Assembly: GCA_024653875.1 (NCBI GenBank)
Contig: JANLHE010000177.1
Coordinates: 1-11,246, forward strand
DNA length: 11,246 bases
Reading direction: 5' to 3'
Origin: Acidobacteriota bacterium
GTDB taxonomy: Bacteria; Acidobacteriota; Vicinamibacteria; Vicinamibacterales; SCN-69-37
Shown in pieces: positions 1-7,100 of this stretch. A program made the position numbers and the translations under genes. The notes under the pieces were generated by a model that was not told where the DNA came from, did not search any database, and saw nothing but the letters and a program-made list of their open reading frames with translations. How positions within the stretch are numbered: position 1 is the first letter of the stretch; each line of letters opens with the position of its first letter.

Positions 1-1
1 G

Positions 2-423
<422 letters not shown>

Positions 424-433
<10 letters not shown>

Positions 434-669
434 CCGTCCGGCTGTTCGCCCGGTTGCGCGAACTGGCAGGCGCCGAGACGATCGCGGTGGACGTGGCCGA
501 GCCCGCCACGGTGGCGACGGTCTGGCAGGCCGTGGCCGCCGCCACGCCGGCGCTCGCGCCGTTTGAACGCGCGCTCTCGTGCGCGGTCAACGCGCATTTC
601 TCCCGCATGTCCCACCCGGTTGCCGCGGGTGACGACGTCGCGTTTTTGCCGCCGGTCTCCGGCGGGTGA
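424..669 (+). CDS. moaD: Molybdopterin synthase sulfur-carrier (small) subunit MoaD
   Basis: MoaD is a ubiquitin-like sulfur carrier. Its C-terminal glycine is adenylated by MoeB-type enzymes and converted to a thiocarboxylate, which donates sulfur to the dithiolene of molybdopterin. The reading frame from ATG 424 gives 81 residues, the usual family length. It opens with RVTVRLFARLRELAG, a typical first beta strand and helix. It ends in LPPVSGG, with the essential terminal Gly-Gly immediately before TGA. The same frame is open upstream to about position 34, but that extension is only the shadow of moaE, so ATG 424 is the supported start. The start overlaps the moaE stop by 10 bases, and prfA begins 9 bases downstream. 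The whole stretch therefore reads as one transcript. Confidence 0.93.
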
Positions 670-678
670 TGGACAGAC

Positions 679-1776
679 ATGACGCCGCAGGTCAGTGACA
701 AACTCAAGTCGATGGACGCCCGGTACGAAGATCTGATGCTGATGGTCAGCGACCCAGCGATCCAGGCGGACCAGGCCGCCTTCCGGACCCATTCCAAGGC
801 GCTGGTGGAACTGCAGCAGGTGGTGGAGCCGTACCGCGAGTGGCTGGCCCTCGATCGCCAGCTGGCCGAAAACCGCGAACTCGCGCAGAGCGAGGACGCG
901 GAGATGGCCGTGCTGTCCAGAGAAGAAATTCCCGGCCTGGAAGCCCGGCTGGCCGCGCTCGAAGCCGCGATCCGGCTGCTGCTGGTCCCCCGCGATCCCA
1001 ACGACGATCGCAACATCGTCCTGGAAATTCGCGCGGGCACGGGCGGGGACGAGGCGGCGCTGTTCGCCGCGGACCTGTTCCGGATGTACTCGCGGTACGC
1101 CGAGCGCCAGGGCTGGAAGGTCGACGCCCTGTCCATGAGTGAAAACGGCATCGGCGGCCTGAAGGAAGTGGTCGCCTCGGTGGAAGGCCGCGGCGTCTAC
1201 GGGCTGCTCAAGCACGAGAGCGGCGTGCACCGGGTGCAGCGCGTGCCGACGACCGAGGCCAGCGGGCGCATCCACACGTCCACGGCCACAGTGGCGGTCC
1301 TGCCGGAAGCCGAGGAAGTGGACGTGCAGATCGACGCCAAGGACCTGCGCATCGACACGTTCTGCTCGAGCGGCCCCGGCGGGCAGAGCGTCAACACCAC
1401 CTATTCCGCCGTGCGCATCACCCACTTGCCGACGGGCGTGGTCGTGTCGCAGCAGGACGAGAAATCGCAGATCAAGAACCGGCAGAAGGCCATGAAGGTC
1501 CTGCGGTCGCGCCTCTATGAAATGGAACTGCGCAAGCAGCAGGACGCGATCGCCCAGGAGCGGCGCGGGCAGGTGGGCACCGGCGAGCGATCCGAGAAGA
1601 TCCGCACCTACAACTTCAAGGAAAACCGGATCACCGACCACCGCATCAACTTCACGATGCACCAGTTGCAGTACGCCCTCGATGGCGACCTGTCGGAACT
1701 CATCGAACAGATGCACGCGTCCGTGCAGGCGGACAAACTGAAACAGGCAACCGAGGAACCGGACGCCAGGGCATGA
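679..1776 (+). CDS. prfA: Peptide chain release factor 1 (RF1)
   Basis: RF1 recognises UAA and UAG stop codons in the ribosomal A site and triggers hydrolysis of peptidyl-tRNA. The product has 365 residues (E. coli 360). Domain 1 is an N-terminal helical region of about 100 residues. It is followed by the GTGGDEAALF segment. The codon-reading tripeptide is at residues 190-192 as Pro-Thr-Thr, fitting the RF1 PxT pattern rather than the SPF of RF2. The catalytic GGQ loop is at residues 234-236, followed by SVNTT, and the conserved IKNRQKA and RTYNF segments come after it. The ATG at 679 has a modest GGA at 671-673 as a possible ribosome-binding site, and the N-terminus aligns well with known RF1 starts. 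The gene ends in TGA, which RF1 does not read, so its own termination depends on RF2. The stop overlaps the start of prmC. Confidence 0.97.
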   Translation: MTPQVSDKLKSMDARYEDLMLMVSDPAIQADQAAFRTHSKALVELQQVVEPYREWLALDRQLAENRELAQSEDAEMAVLSREEIPGLEARLAALEAAIRLLLVPRDPNDDRNIVLEIRAGTGGDEAALFAADLFRMYSRYAERQGWKVDALSMSENGIGGLKEVVASVEGRGVYGLLKHESGVHRVQRVPTTEASGRIHTSTATVAVLPEAEEVDVQIDAKDLRIDTFCSSGPGGQSVNTTYSAVRITHLPTGVVVSQQDEKSQIKNRQKAMKVLRSRLYEMELRKQQDAIAQERRGQVGTGERSEKIRTYNFKENRITDHRINFTMHQLQYALDGDLSELIEQMHASVQADKLKQATEEPDARA

Positions 1777-2648
1777 CCAGCGTCGCCGGCGTCGTGGACG
1801 CGGCGGTGCAGCGCCTGCGGGCCGCGGGCTTCACCGCCGACGAGGCCAGGCGCGATGCCGTGGTGATCGCGCGCGGCCTGCGGCACTGGAGCATGGCCGA
1901 CTGGCTGGTGCAGTCGCGCGCCGAGGCGCCTCCCGACTTCCAGACGATGTTCGACGCGCTGGTGGCGCGTCGCGCCGCCCATGAACCGGTCGCGTACCTG
2001 CTGGGCGAAAAGGAGTTCTACGGCCGCTTCTTCCGCGTCACCCACGACACGCTGATTCCCCGTCCCGAGACCGAAGGCCTGGTGGAGGCCGCGCTCGCCT
2101 GGCTGCGCGAGCGTGCCCGGCACCACCGCGAGGCCGCGCGCGTGGTGGACATCGGCACCGGTACCGGCTGCGTCGCGATCACGCTGGCCCTGGAGGCCGC
2201 GGCGCCGCCGGGGCTCGTCCTTGCGGCCACAGACACCTCGATCGACGCGCTGGCCATCGCGCGCGACAACGCCCTGCGGCTCGGGGCGGCCGGCGTGGAC
2301 TTCCGCCACGGGCACCTCTTCGCCGGCAGCGCGCCGCCCTTCCACCTCATCGTCTCCAACCCGCCCTACGTGCCCGAGCGCGACCGGGACGCACTGCAGC
2401 CGGATGTGCGCCTCTTTGAACCCGGGGGCGCGTTGTTCTCGGGCGAGGACGGGCTCGGTCTGATCCGGGAGCTGGTGCCCGCGGCCCGGCGCGGCCTGGC
2501 TCCGGGCGGCGCGGTGGTGCTGGAAGTCGGCGCGGGACAGGCCGACGAGGTGTGCGCATTGCTGGAGGCGGAAGGCTTCTCGCGCGTGCAGCAGCAGCGG
2601 GACCTCCAGGGGATTCCCCGGGTCATCATCGGCCACGTGTCCCTATAA
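1773..2648 (+). CDS. prmC: Release factor glutamine methyltransferase PrmC (HemK)
   Basis: PrmC transfers a methyl group from S-adenosylmethionine to the glutamine of the GGQ loop of release factors, which raises termination efficiency. The product has 291 residues. The N-terminal part (about 1-95) is the helical release-factor-binding domain and ends near the conserved YLLGEKEFYGRFF segment. A class I Rossmann methyltransferase domain follows. Motif I, VVDIGTGTG, lies at residues 124-132. The substrate-glutamine motif NPPY lies at 196-199, followed by VPERD. A PRPETEG segment precedes motif I, as expected. ATG 1773 overlaps the prfA stop as ATGA, so the enzyme is coupled to translation of its own substrate gene. 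The 3' end is unusual: the TAA stop (2646-2648) is embedded in a perfect TATAAT that probably serves the next gene. Confidence 0.96.
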   Translation: MTSVAGVVDAAVQRLRAAGFTADEARRDAVVIARGLRHWSMADWLVQSRAEAPPDFQTMFDALVARRAAHEPVAYLLGEKEFYGRFFRVTHDTLIPRPETEGLVEAALAWLRERARHHREAARVVDIGTGTGCVAITLALEAAAPPGLVLAATDTSIDALAIARDNALRLGAAGVDFRHGHLFAGSAPPFHLIVSNPPYVPERDRDALQPDVRLFEPGGALFSGEDGLGLIRELVPAARRGLAPGGAVVLEVGAGQADEVCALLEAEGFSRVQQQRDLQGIPRVIIGHVSL

Positions 2649-2649
2649 T
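2644..2649 (+). promoter_or_regulatory. Candidate -10 box for the HIT gene, placed for a leaderless transcript
   Basis: A perfect TATAAT spans the last bases of prmC, including its TAA stop. Only six bases (CCGGGT) separate it from ATG 2656. Initiation usually falls about 6-8 bases after the -10 hexamer, so the A of the ATG itself would be the first transcribed base. No Shine-Dalgarno motif precedes the ATG. The -35 region is poor: the best candidate, GGGTCA with an 18-base spacer, matches 3 of 6. A chance match cannot be excluded, but TATAAT is rare in DNA this rich in GC. Confidence 0.5.
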
Positions 2650-2655
2650 CCGGGT

Positions 2656-3000
2656 ATGACGTCCTGTCTGTTCTGCCGCATCATCGCGGGCGAGATTCCG
2701 GCGGCGAAGGTCTTCGAAGACGCCGACCTGCTCGCCTTCAACGACATCAACCCCCAGGCGCCGATGCACGTGCTGATCGTGCCGAAGCGGCACCTGGCCA
2801 CCCTCAACGACCTGACCGCCGCCGACGACGCGCTGGCCGGCGCCATGGTGCGCTGCGCGGCCGCGATCGCCCGCGACCGCGGGTGCGCCGACAGCGGCTT
2901 TCGCACGGTGTTCAACTGCAACGCCGGCGCCGGGCAGACGGTGTTCCACATCCACCTGCACGCACTGGGTGGGCGGGTGCTGGGCTGGCCGCCGGGATAG
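2656..3000 (+). CDS. HIT-family (HINT-type) nucleotide phosphoramidase/hydrolase
   Basis: This is a histidine-triad protein of 114 residues, the usual length for the HINT branch. HINT proteins hydrolyse adenosine 5'-phosphoramidates and acyl-AMP or lysyl-AMP type compounds; the natural substrate in bacteria is uncertain. The N-terminus has CLFC (C4, C7), typical of bacterial HIT proteins with a metal-binding pair. The PMHVLIVPKRH segment lies mid-protein. The active site is H98-I-H100-L-H102, and H100 should be the nucleophile by analogy to HINT1. The protein ends in WPPG, the conserved HINT C-terminus, which argues for HINT over Fhit or GalT. The start is seven bases behind the prmC stop with no visible Shine-Dalgarno sequence. 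A TATAAT immediately upstream suggests leaderless expression, although read-through from prfA-prmC is also possible. The stop is TAG, and the next gene is convergent. Confidence 0.93.
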   Translation: MTSCLFCRIIAGEIPAAKVFEDADLLAFNDINPQAPMHVLIVPKRHLATLNDLTAADDALAGAMVRCAAAIARDRGCADSGFRTVFNCNAGAGQTVFHIHLHALGGRVLGWPPG

Positions 3001-3018
3001 AGCAGCTCTCACTTGCGT

Positions 3019-3090
3019 GTAGTCGTACGGAGGCCCCGGGCTTCAGCCCGGGGCGTGCGGCACGGGCTAAAGCCCGTGCCCTCCGTCTAC
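3019..3090. repeat. REP-doublet/REPIN-like inverted hairpin pair
   Basis: A 72-base symmetrical element lies between two convergent genes. The left arm reads GTAG (3019-3022), TCGT, ACGGAGG (3027-3033), then a hairpin at 3034-3053 with stem CCCCGGGCT / AGCCCGGGG. The right arm, read on the - strand from 3090, is GTAG, ACGGAGG, then a hairpin (3079-3060) with stem GCACGGGCT / AGCCCGTGC. CGTGCG separates the arms. The ACGGAGG and GTAG tracts of the arms are complementary, so the whole can also fold as an outer stem enclosing two hairpins. The hairpins differ at two paired positions, and both differences preserve pairing. A 5' GTAG followed by a hairpin, in inverted pairs, is the hallmark of REP sequences mobilised by RAYT (Y1 tyrosine) transposases. 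No such gene lies in the window. There is no T-tract, but the structure could also limit transcription from both sides. Confidence 0.72.
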
Positions 3091-3110
3091 AGAGATCTGA
3101 AACGCGCCGG

Positions 3111-3794
3111 CTAGAGGACGTCGGCGAGTTCGGTGAGTGATCGGATGACCGAGATCGTCGGATCGTCCACGGTCCCGTTCCGGCTGCGGTCGAGCCACAC
3201 AGCGCGCATGCCCACCTGACGGGCGCCGTGCACGTCGTGCGCCAGGCTGTCGCCCACCATGACGGCTTGTTCCGCCGGCACTTGCATGCGATCGAGGGCT
3301 TCCTGGAAAATCCGCGGGTCGGGTTTCATCACGCCGAACTCCGCCGACGACACCGTCACCGACATCAGGCCGTCAAGGGCGAAGTGGGTCTGGAACGACG
3401 CCAGGCTGCGATGGGAGTTGGAAATCAGGCCCAGCCGCAGGCCCCGCCCGTGCAGCCTCGACAGCGCCTCCGGCACATCGTCGTACATCTCGAAGTGGTG
3501 GTGGTGGGCCCAGTCGTCGTAGATTTCGCGCGCGGCCGCCAGGACGCCGGGGCCTTGCCCGCCCATCAACTCGATGATGCGGGCGGTGTAGTTGACGAAG
3601 AGGTCATCGTGGTAGCGCTGGTGATCCGACTCGAGCAGCACCGCGGCGCCCGAGACGGCCGCGTCAAACGCCTCGGGGTCCACCCCGATCCCGTGCCTGG
3701 CGCAGGTCTCGGTATACCCGGGACCGAGGAACCGCCGCCCCGGCCGGATGAGCGTAAAGTCAACGTCGAAAAAAACGGCTGCCGTGTCTGTCAC
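3111..3794 (-). CDS. HAD-superfamily (subfamily IA) hydrolase/phosphatase
   Basis: This is a soluble HAD-like phosphatase of 227 residues, similar in layout to phosphoglycolate phosphatase and YjjG-type enzymes; the substrate cannot be told. All four HAD motifs are present. Motif I is FFDVDFT with nucleophile D10 and acid/base D12. Motif II is S125 in LISNS. Motif III is K157 in VMKPDP. Motif IV is GDSLAHD with D182 and D187. A helical cap domain of about 20-95 lies between motifs I and II, as in subfamily IA. The open frame extends to 3851, but that would run into ileS and has no homology. The GTG at 3794-3792 is the natural start, ten residues before the nucleophile. There is no Shine-Dalgarno sequence; a perfect TATAAT ends seven bases upstream, suggesting a leaderless message. 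The gene diverges from ileS and converges on the HIT gene. Confidence 0.92.
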   Translation of the reverse strand: MTDTAAVFFDVDFTLIRPGRRFLGPGYTETCARHGIGVDPEAFDAAVSGAAVLLESDHQRYHDDLFVNYTARIIELMGGQGPGVLAAAREIYDDWAHHHHFEMYDDVPEALSRLHGRGLRLGLISNSHRSLASFQTHFALDGLMSVTVSSAEFGVMKPDPRIFQEALDRMQVPAEQAVMVGDSLAHDVHGARQVGMRAVWLDRSRNGTVDDPTISVIRSLTELADVL

Positions 3795-3801
3795 TGAACT
3801 G

Positions 3802-3807
3802 ATTATA
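3802..3807 (-). promoter_or_regulatory. Candidate -10 box for the HAD gene, placed for a leaderless transcript
   Basis: Read on the - strand, 3807 to 3802 is a perfect TATAAT, followed by seven bases (CAGTTCA) and then the GTG start at 3794. This puts the expected initiation site at or next to the first base of the start codon. No convincing -35 box is visible at 16-18 bases spacing. The box shares two bases with an opposed candidate -10 for ileS, so the two promoters would compete for polymerase. Confidence 0.5.
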
Positions 3808-3811
3808 GAAT
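3806..3811 (+). promoter_or_regulatory. Candidate -10 box for the ileS-lspA-lgt operon
   Basis: TAGAAT (5 of 6 to consensus) lies in the 35-base AT-rich spacer between the HAD and ileS genes. Initiation would fall near 3817-3819, giving a leader of about 11-13 bases before ATG 3830. An AAGGG (3812-3816) lies 13 bases from the ATG, farther than is usual for a Shine-Dalgarno motif, and would fall just upstream of the predicted start site. No good -35 is visible. A T-box or other long leader is excluded by the short spacer unless transcription starts inside the HAD gene. Confidence 0.4.
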
Positions 3812-3829
3812 AAGGGTTTACACCACCCG

Positions 3830-6601
3830 ATGCGCGACTGGAAAGACACACTCAACCTCCCCCGGACCGACTTCCCGATGAAGGCGAACCTGCCGGCCGC
3901 CGAGCCGGTGGCCATCGCCCGATGGGAAGACATGGACCTCTACGGTGCGATCCGCGCGGCGCGCGCGGGCGCGCCACGCTTTGTGCTGCACGACGGCCCG
4001 CCGTACGCCAACGGCGAGATCCACATCGGCCACGCCCTCAACAAGATCATCAAGGACTTCGTCGTGAAGTCCAAGACGATGGCCGGGTTCGACGCGCCGT
4101 ACGTGCCGGGATGGGACTGCCACGGCCTGCCGATCGAACTCAACGTCGAGCGGGATCTGGGGCCGGCAGCCAAGGGTCGCTCCATCGGCGACTTTCGCCG
4201 CGCCTGTCGTGAATACGCGGCGTCGTTCGTGAAGTCGCAGCGCGCGGACTTCGAGCGCCTCGGCGTGTTCGGCGATTGGGACAACCCGTATCTGACGATG
4301 AACTACGAGTACCAGGCGGCCATCGTGCGCGCGCTGGGAACGTTCGTCGCGCGCGGCCTGGTCTACAAGGGCAAGAAGCCCGTGCACTGGTGCCTGCGCG
4401 ATCGCACCGCGCTGGCCGAAGCGGAAGTGGAATACGACACCCACCGCTCGCCGTCGATCTACGTCGAGTTCCCGCTCTCGGACGTCGACGCCACGCTGGC
4501 ATCGCGCGTGCCGGCGCTGGCCGGGCGCCAGGTCACGGTGTTGATCTGGACCACCACGCCCTGGACGATCCCCGCCAACCTGGCGGTCGCGTTTCATCCG
4601 GATCTCGACTACGGCGCCTATGCGTTCGAAGACCGCCTGGTGATCGTGGCCGCCGAACTGGCCGCCCGCGTCGGCGAGGCCACGGACAGGCCGCTGGGCG
4701 CACCCGCCGCCACGTTCAAAGGCGCCGTGCTGGAGTCCGTCGCGTTCCGTCACCCGCTGTACGACCGTGACTCGGTGGGCGTGCTCGGCGACTACGTCAC
4801 CCTCGAGCAGGGCACCGGCGCCGTGCACACGGCGCCCGGTCACGGCGTGGACGACTTCAACACCGGCACGAAATACGGCCTTCCGATCACGACGCCGATC
4901 GGCACGCACGGCCGATTCGAAGAGGGCACGCCGATCGTCGGCGGCCTCAAGGTGTTCGAGGCCAACCCGGTCGTCGAAGCGGCGCTGCGGGAGCGCGGGC
5001 GCCTGTGGTTCCGGTCGGACTTCGAACACTCCTATCCGCACTGCTGGCGGTGCCACAAGCCGGTGATCTTCCTCGCGACGCCGCAGTGGTTCATCCGCAT
5101 GGACAGCCTGCGCGCCGCCGCCACGGCCGCGGCCGAACACACCGAGTGGATCCCGACGTGGGGCCGCGAGCGCATGACGGGCATGTTTGCGACGCGCCCC
5201 GACTGGTGCATCTCGAGGCAGCGCGCCTGGGGCGTCCCCATTCCCGCGGTCGCGTGCCTGGACTGCGGCACGTCCCATCTGACGCCGGCCCTTGTGGAGC
5301 AGGCGGCCGCCGTCTTCGAGCGCGACAACGCCGACGCCTGGTACGACCAGCCCATCGAGGCGTTCCTGCCGGACGGGTTTGTCTGCGACGGCTGCCAGGG
5401 ACACCGCTTCGAACGCGAACGCGACATCCTCGATGTCTGGTTCGACTCGGGCTCCAGCCACATGGCGGTGCTGGCCCAGCGGCCGGACCTGGCGTGGCCG
5501 GCGGACCTGTACCTCGAGGGCACCGACCAGTACCGCGGCTGGTTCCAGTCCTCGCTGCTGGTCGGCGTGGGCACGCGCGGCCGCGCCCCCTACAACGCCG
5601 TGCTGACCCACGGCTTCGTGGTCGACGACAACGGCCGCAAGATGTCGAAGTCGCTCGGCACCGGCATCGCGCCGCAGCAAGTGATGCAGGATGTCGGCGC
5701 GGATGTCCTGCGCCTGTGGGTCGCGCTCGTCAACGTCCGCGACGAGATCAGGCTCGGCAAGGAAGTGCTGGCGCGCACCGTGGAGGCGTATCGCAAGATC
5801 CGCAACACCTTCCGTTACCTGCTCTCGAACCTGTACGACTTCGATCCCGCGACCGACGCGCTCGATATCCAGGAGATGTTTGACGTGGATCGGCACATCC
5901 TGTCGCGGTATGCGCGGCTGGAAGCGACGATGCGCGAGGCGTACGAGCGGTATGACTTCCAGGCGCTGGCCCACGCCGTCAACGAGTTCGTCACCGTGGA
6001 TCTGAGCGCGCTGTATCTCGACGTCTCCAAGGATCGCCTGTATACCTTCCGCGCGAACTCGCGCGAGCGGCGGTCCGCGCAGACGGCGGTGTACGCGATT
6101 GCCGATGGCCTCGCGCGGCTGATGGCCCCGATCCTGCCGATGACGGCCGACGAGATCTGGGCGCAACTGCCGGGCGTCCGCGAGGCGTCGGTGCACCTGG
6201 CCGCGTTCCCGCACAACCCGGAGTCCTGGATCGACAGCGCGCTGGAACTGCGGTGGGAGACCCTGGCCCGGGTCCGGCGATCCGTGAACGAGCAGCTCGA
6301 ACTCGCGCGGGGCGCGAAGGAAATCGGCGCCCCCCTGACCGCGCATGTGACGGTGACGGTCGGGGACGACGCGGTGTACGAGATTCTCAAGGCCGAGGAA
6401 GCCGGCCTGCCGATGCTGTTCATCGTCTCAGGCGTCACGCTGCGGCGGTCACCGGACCAGGCCACGGCGCTCGAGGTGGAGGTCGCCAAGGCCGCCGGCG
6501 AGAAGTGCCCGCGGTGCTGGCGGTTCGTCCCCGCCCTGACGCCCGCCGGTGACGACGAGCGGGTCTGCCCGCGGTGCGAGGAGGCGCTTCGTGTCTCCTG
6601 A
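3830..6601 (+). CDS. ileS: Isoleucyl-tRNA synthetase
   Basis: IleRS is a class Ia synthetase that charges tRNA-Ile and edits misactivated valine. The product has 923 residues (E. coli 938). The order is: N-terminal catalytic half with the HIGH motif at residues 65-68 (GEIHIGHALNK); the CP1 editing domain of about 190-400 with TTTPWT at 241-246 and HTAPGHG at 333-339, followed by D341 and D342 (E. coli editing residue D342); the second catalytic half with DVWFDSGSSH and KMSKS at 604-608; the anticodon-binding helical domain; and a C-terminal zinc finger with C893/C896 and C913/C916. Three further CxxC pairs stand at 405/408, 476/479 and 519/522. The last two could form an extra zinc knuckle before DVWFDSG. 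ATG 3830 gives the standard N-terminus LNLPRTDFPMKANL. The gene leads a probable operon, and lspA begins inside its end. Confidence 0.98.
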   Translation: MRDWKDTLNLPRTDFPMKANLPAAEPVAIARWEDMDLYGAIRAARAGAPRFVLHDGPPYANGEIHIGHALNKIIKDFVVKSKTMAGFDAPYVPGWDCHGLPIELNVERDLGPAAKGRSIGDFRRACREYAASFVKSQRADFERLGVFGDWDNPYLTMNYEYQAAIVRALGTFVARGLVYKGKKPVHWCLRDRTALAEAEVEYDTHRSPSIYVEFPLSDVDATLASRVPALAGRQVTVLIWTTTPWTIPANLAVAFHPDLDYGAYAFEDRLVIVAAELAARVGEATDRPLGAPAATFKGAVLESVAFRHPLYDRDSVGVLGDYVTLEQGTGAVHTAPGHGVDDFNTGTKYGLPITTPIGTHGRFEEGTPIVGGLKVFEANPVVEAALRERGRLWFRSDFEHSYPHCWRCHKPVIFLATPQWFIRMDSLRAAATAAAEHTEWIPTWGRERMTGMFATRPDWCISRQRAWGVPIPAVACLDCGTSHLTPALVEQAAAVFERDNADAWYDQPIEAFLPDGFVCDGCQGHRFERERDILDVWFDSGSSHMAVLAQRPDLAWPADLYLEGTDQYRGWFQSSLLVGVGTRGRAPYNAVLTHGFVVDDNGRKMSKSLGTGIAPQQVMQDVGADVLRLWVALVNVRDEIRLGKEVLARTVEAYRKIRNTFRYLLSNLYDFDPATDALDIQEMFDVDRHILSRYARLEATMREAYERYDFQALAHAVNEFVTVDLSALYLDVSKDRLYTFRANSRERRSAQTAVYAIADGLARLMAPILPMTADEIWAQLPGVREASVHLAAFPHNPESWIDSALELRWETLARVRRSVNEQLELARGAKEIGAPLTAHVTVTVGDDAVYEILKAEEAGLPMLFIVSGVTLRRSPDQATALEVEVAKAAGEKCPRCWRFVPALTPAGDDERVCPRCEEALRVS
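6578..6584 (+). promoter_or_regulatory. Strong Shine-Dalgarno site deciding the lspA start
   Basis: GAGGAGG lies within the last ileS codons, six bases before GTG 6591. This near-perfect site selects the GTG over the longer open frame that begins at 6549, and it shows that the organism uses Shine-Dalgarno initiation inside operons. Confidence 0.8.
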
Positions 6602-7100
6602 ATCGGTCCTGAGCCGAATCTCGCGCTACTGGTGGGTCACCATCGGGCTCATCGTGGCGGACCAGATCACCAAGGCGCTGGTGCACCAGTCGCTGGGCCT
6701 GTACGACAGCGTCTCGGTGATTCCGGGCCTGATCGATCTGGTGCACGTGCGCAATGAAGGCGTGGCCTTTGGCCTGCTCAACAGCGCGGACCTGCCGTTC
6801 AAGGCGGTGCTGACCAGCGCGCTGGCCGTGGCCGCGTTGCTGGGCATCGCGTTCTACGCCCGCCAGCTGCAGGCGCACGAACGCATCGCCCGGCTCGGCC
6901 TCGCGTGCATTCTGGGCGGCGCGATCGGGAATCTCATCGATCGCGTCCGCCAGGGCTACGTGCTCGACTTTGTCGACGTCTACTGGGGCACCTGGCACTT
7001 CTGGGCGTTCAACGTGGCCGACGCGTCCATCTCCATCGGCGCCGTCCTGGTGTTTGCCGATTTGCTCCTGGTGAAACAACATGCATCCAATCCTGTTTGA
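6591..7100 (+). CDS. lspA: Lipoprotein signal peptidase (signal peptidase II)
   Basis: LspA is an inner-membrane aspartyl protease that cleaves the signal peptide of diacylglyceryl-prolipoproteins. From GTG 6591 the protein has 169 residues, typical for the family. An open frame from 6549 adds only sequence overlapping ileS and would be atypical. Landmarks are VADQITK (22-28) in the first membrane helix, RNEGVAFGLL (54-63), and GNLIDR (113-118). The catalytic pair is D126 (VLDFVD) and D144 (NVADAS), matching D124 and D143 of the Pseudomonas enzyme. Four hydrophobic segments are visible, at about 14-31, 70-90, 100-116 and 145-161. The gene overlaps ileS by 11 bases and lgt by 20. It thus sits directly beside the enzyme that prepares its substrate. 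Confidence 0.96.
   Translation: MSPESVLSRISRYWWVTIGLIVADQITKALVHQSLGLYDSVSVIPGLIDLVHVRNEGVAFGLLNSADLPFKAVLTSALAVAALLGIAFYARQLQAHERIARLGLACILGGAIGNLIDRVRQGYVLDFVDVYWGTWHFWAFNVADASISIGAVLVFADLLLVKQHASNPV

Noticed and set aside
3034..3079. The twin hairpins as ordinary rho-independent terminators
   Set aside because: No T-tract follows either hairpin on either strand. The shared GTAG and ACGGAGG heads in inverted order point to a REP-type repeat, although a terminating effect is still possible.
3001..3110. CRISPR repeat or small gene in the HIT-HAD gap
   Set aside because: There are only two inverted arms, no direct repeats with spacers, and no credible coding frame.
3795..3851. Longer HAD protein starting at 3851
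   Set aside because: It would overlap the ileS start and add residues without homology. GTG 3794 gives the normal distance to motif I.
3818..6346. 842-codon open frame on the - strand opposite ileS
   Set aside because: Arg/His/Val-rich composition with no recognisable motif. It lies wholly antisense to an unmistakable ileS and is the usual by-product of GC-rich codon use.
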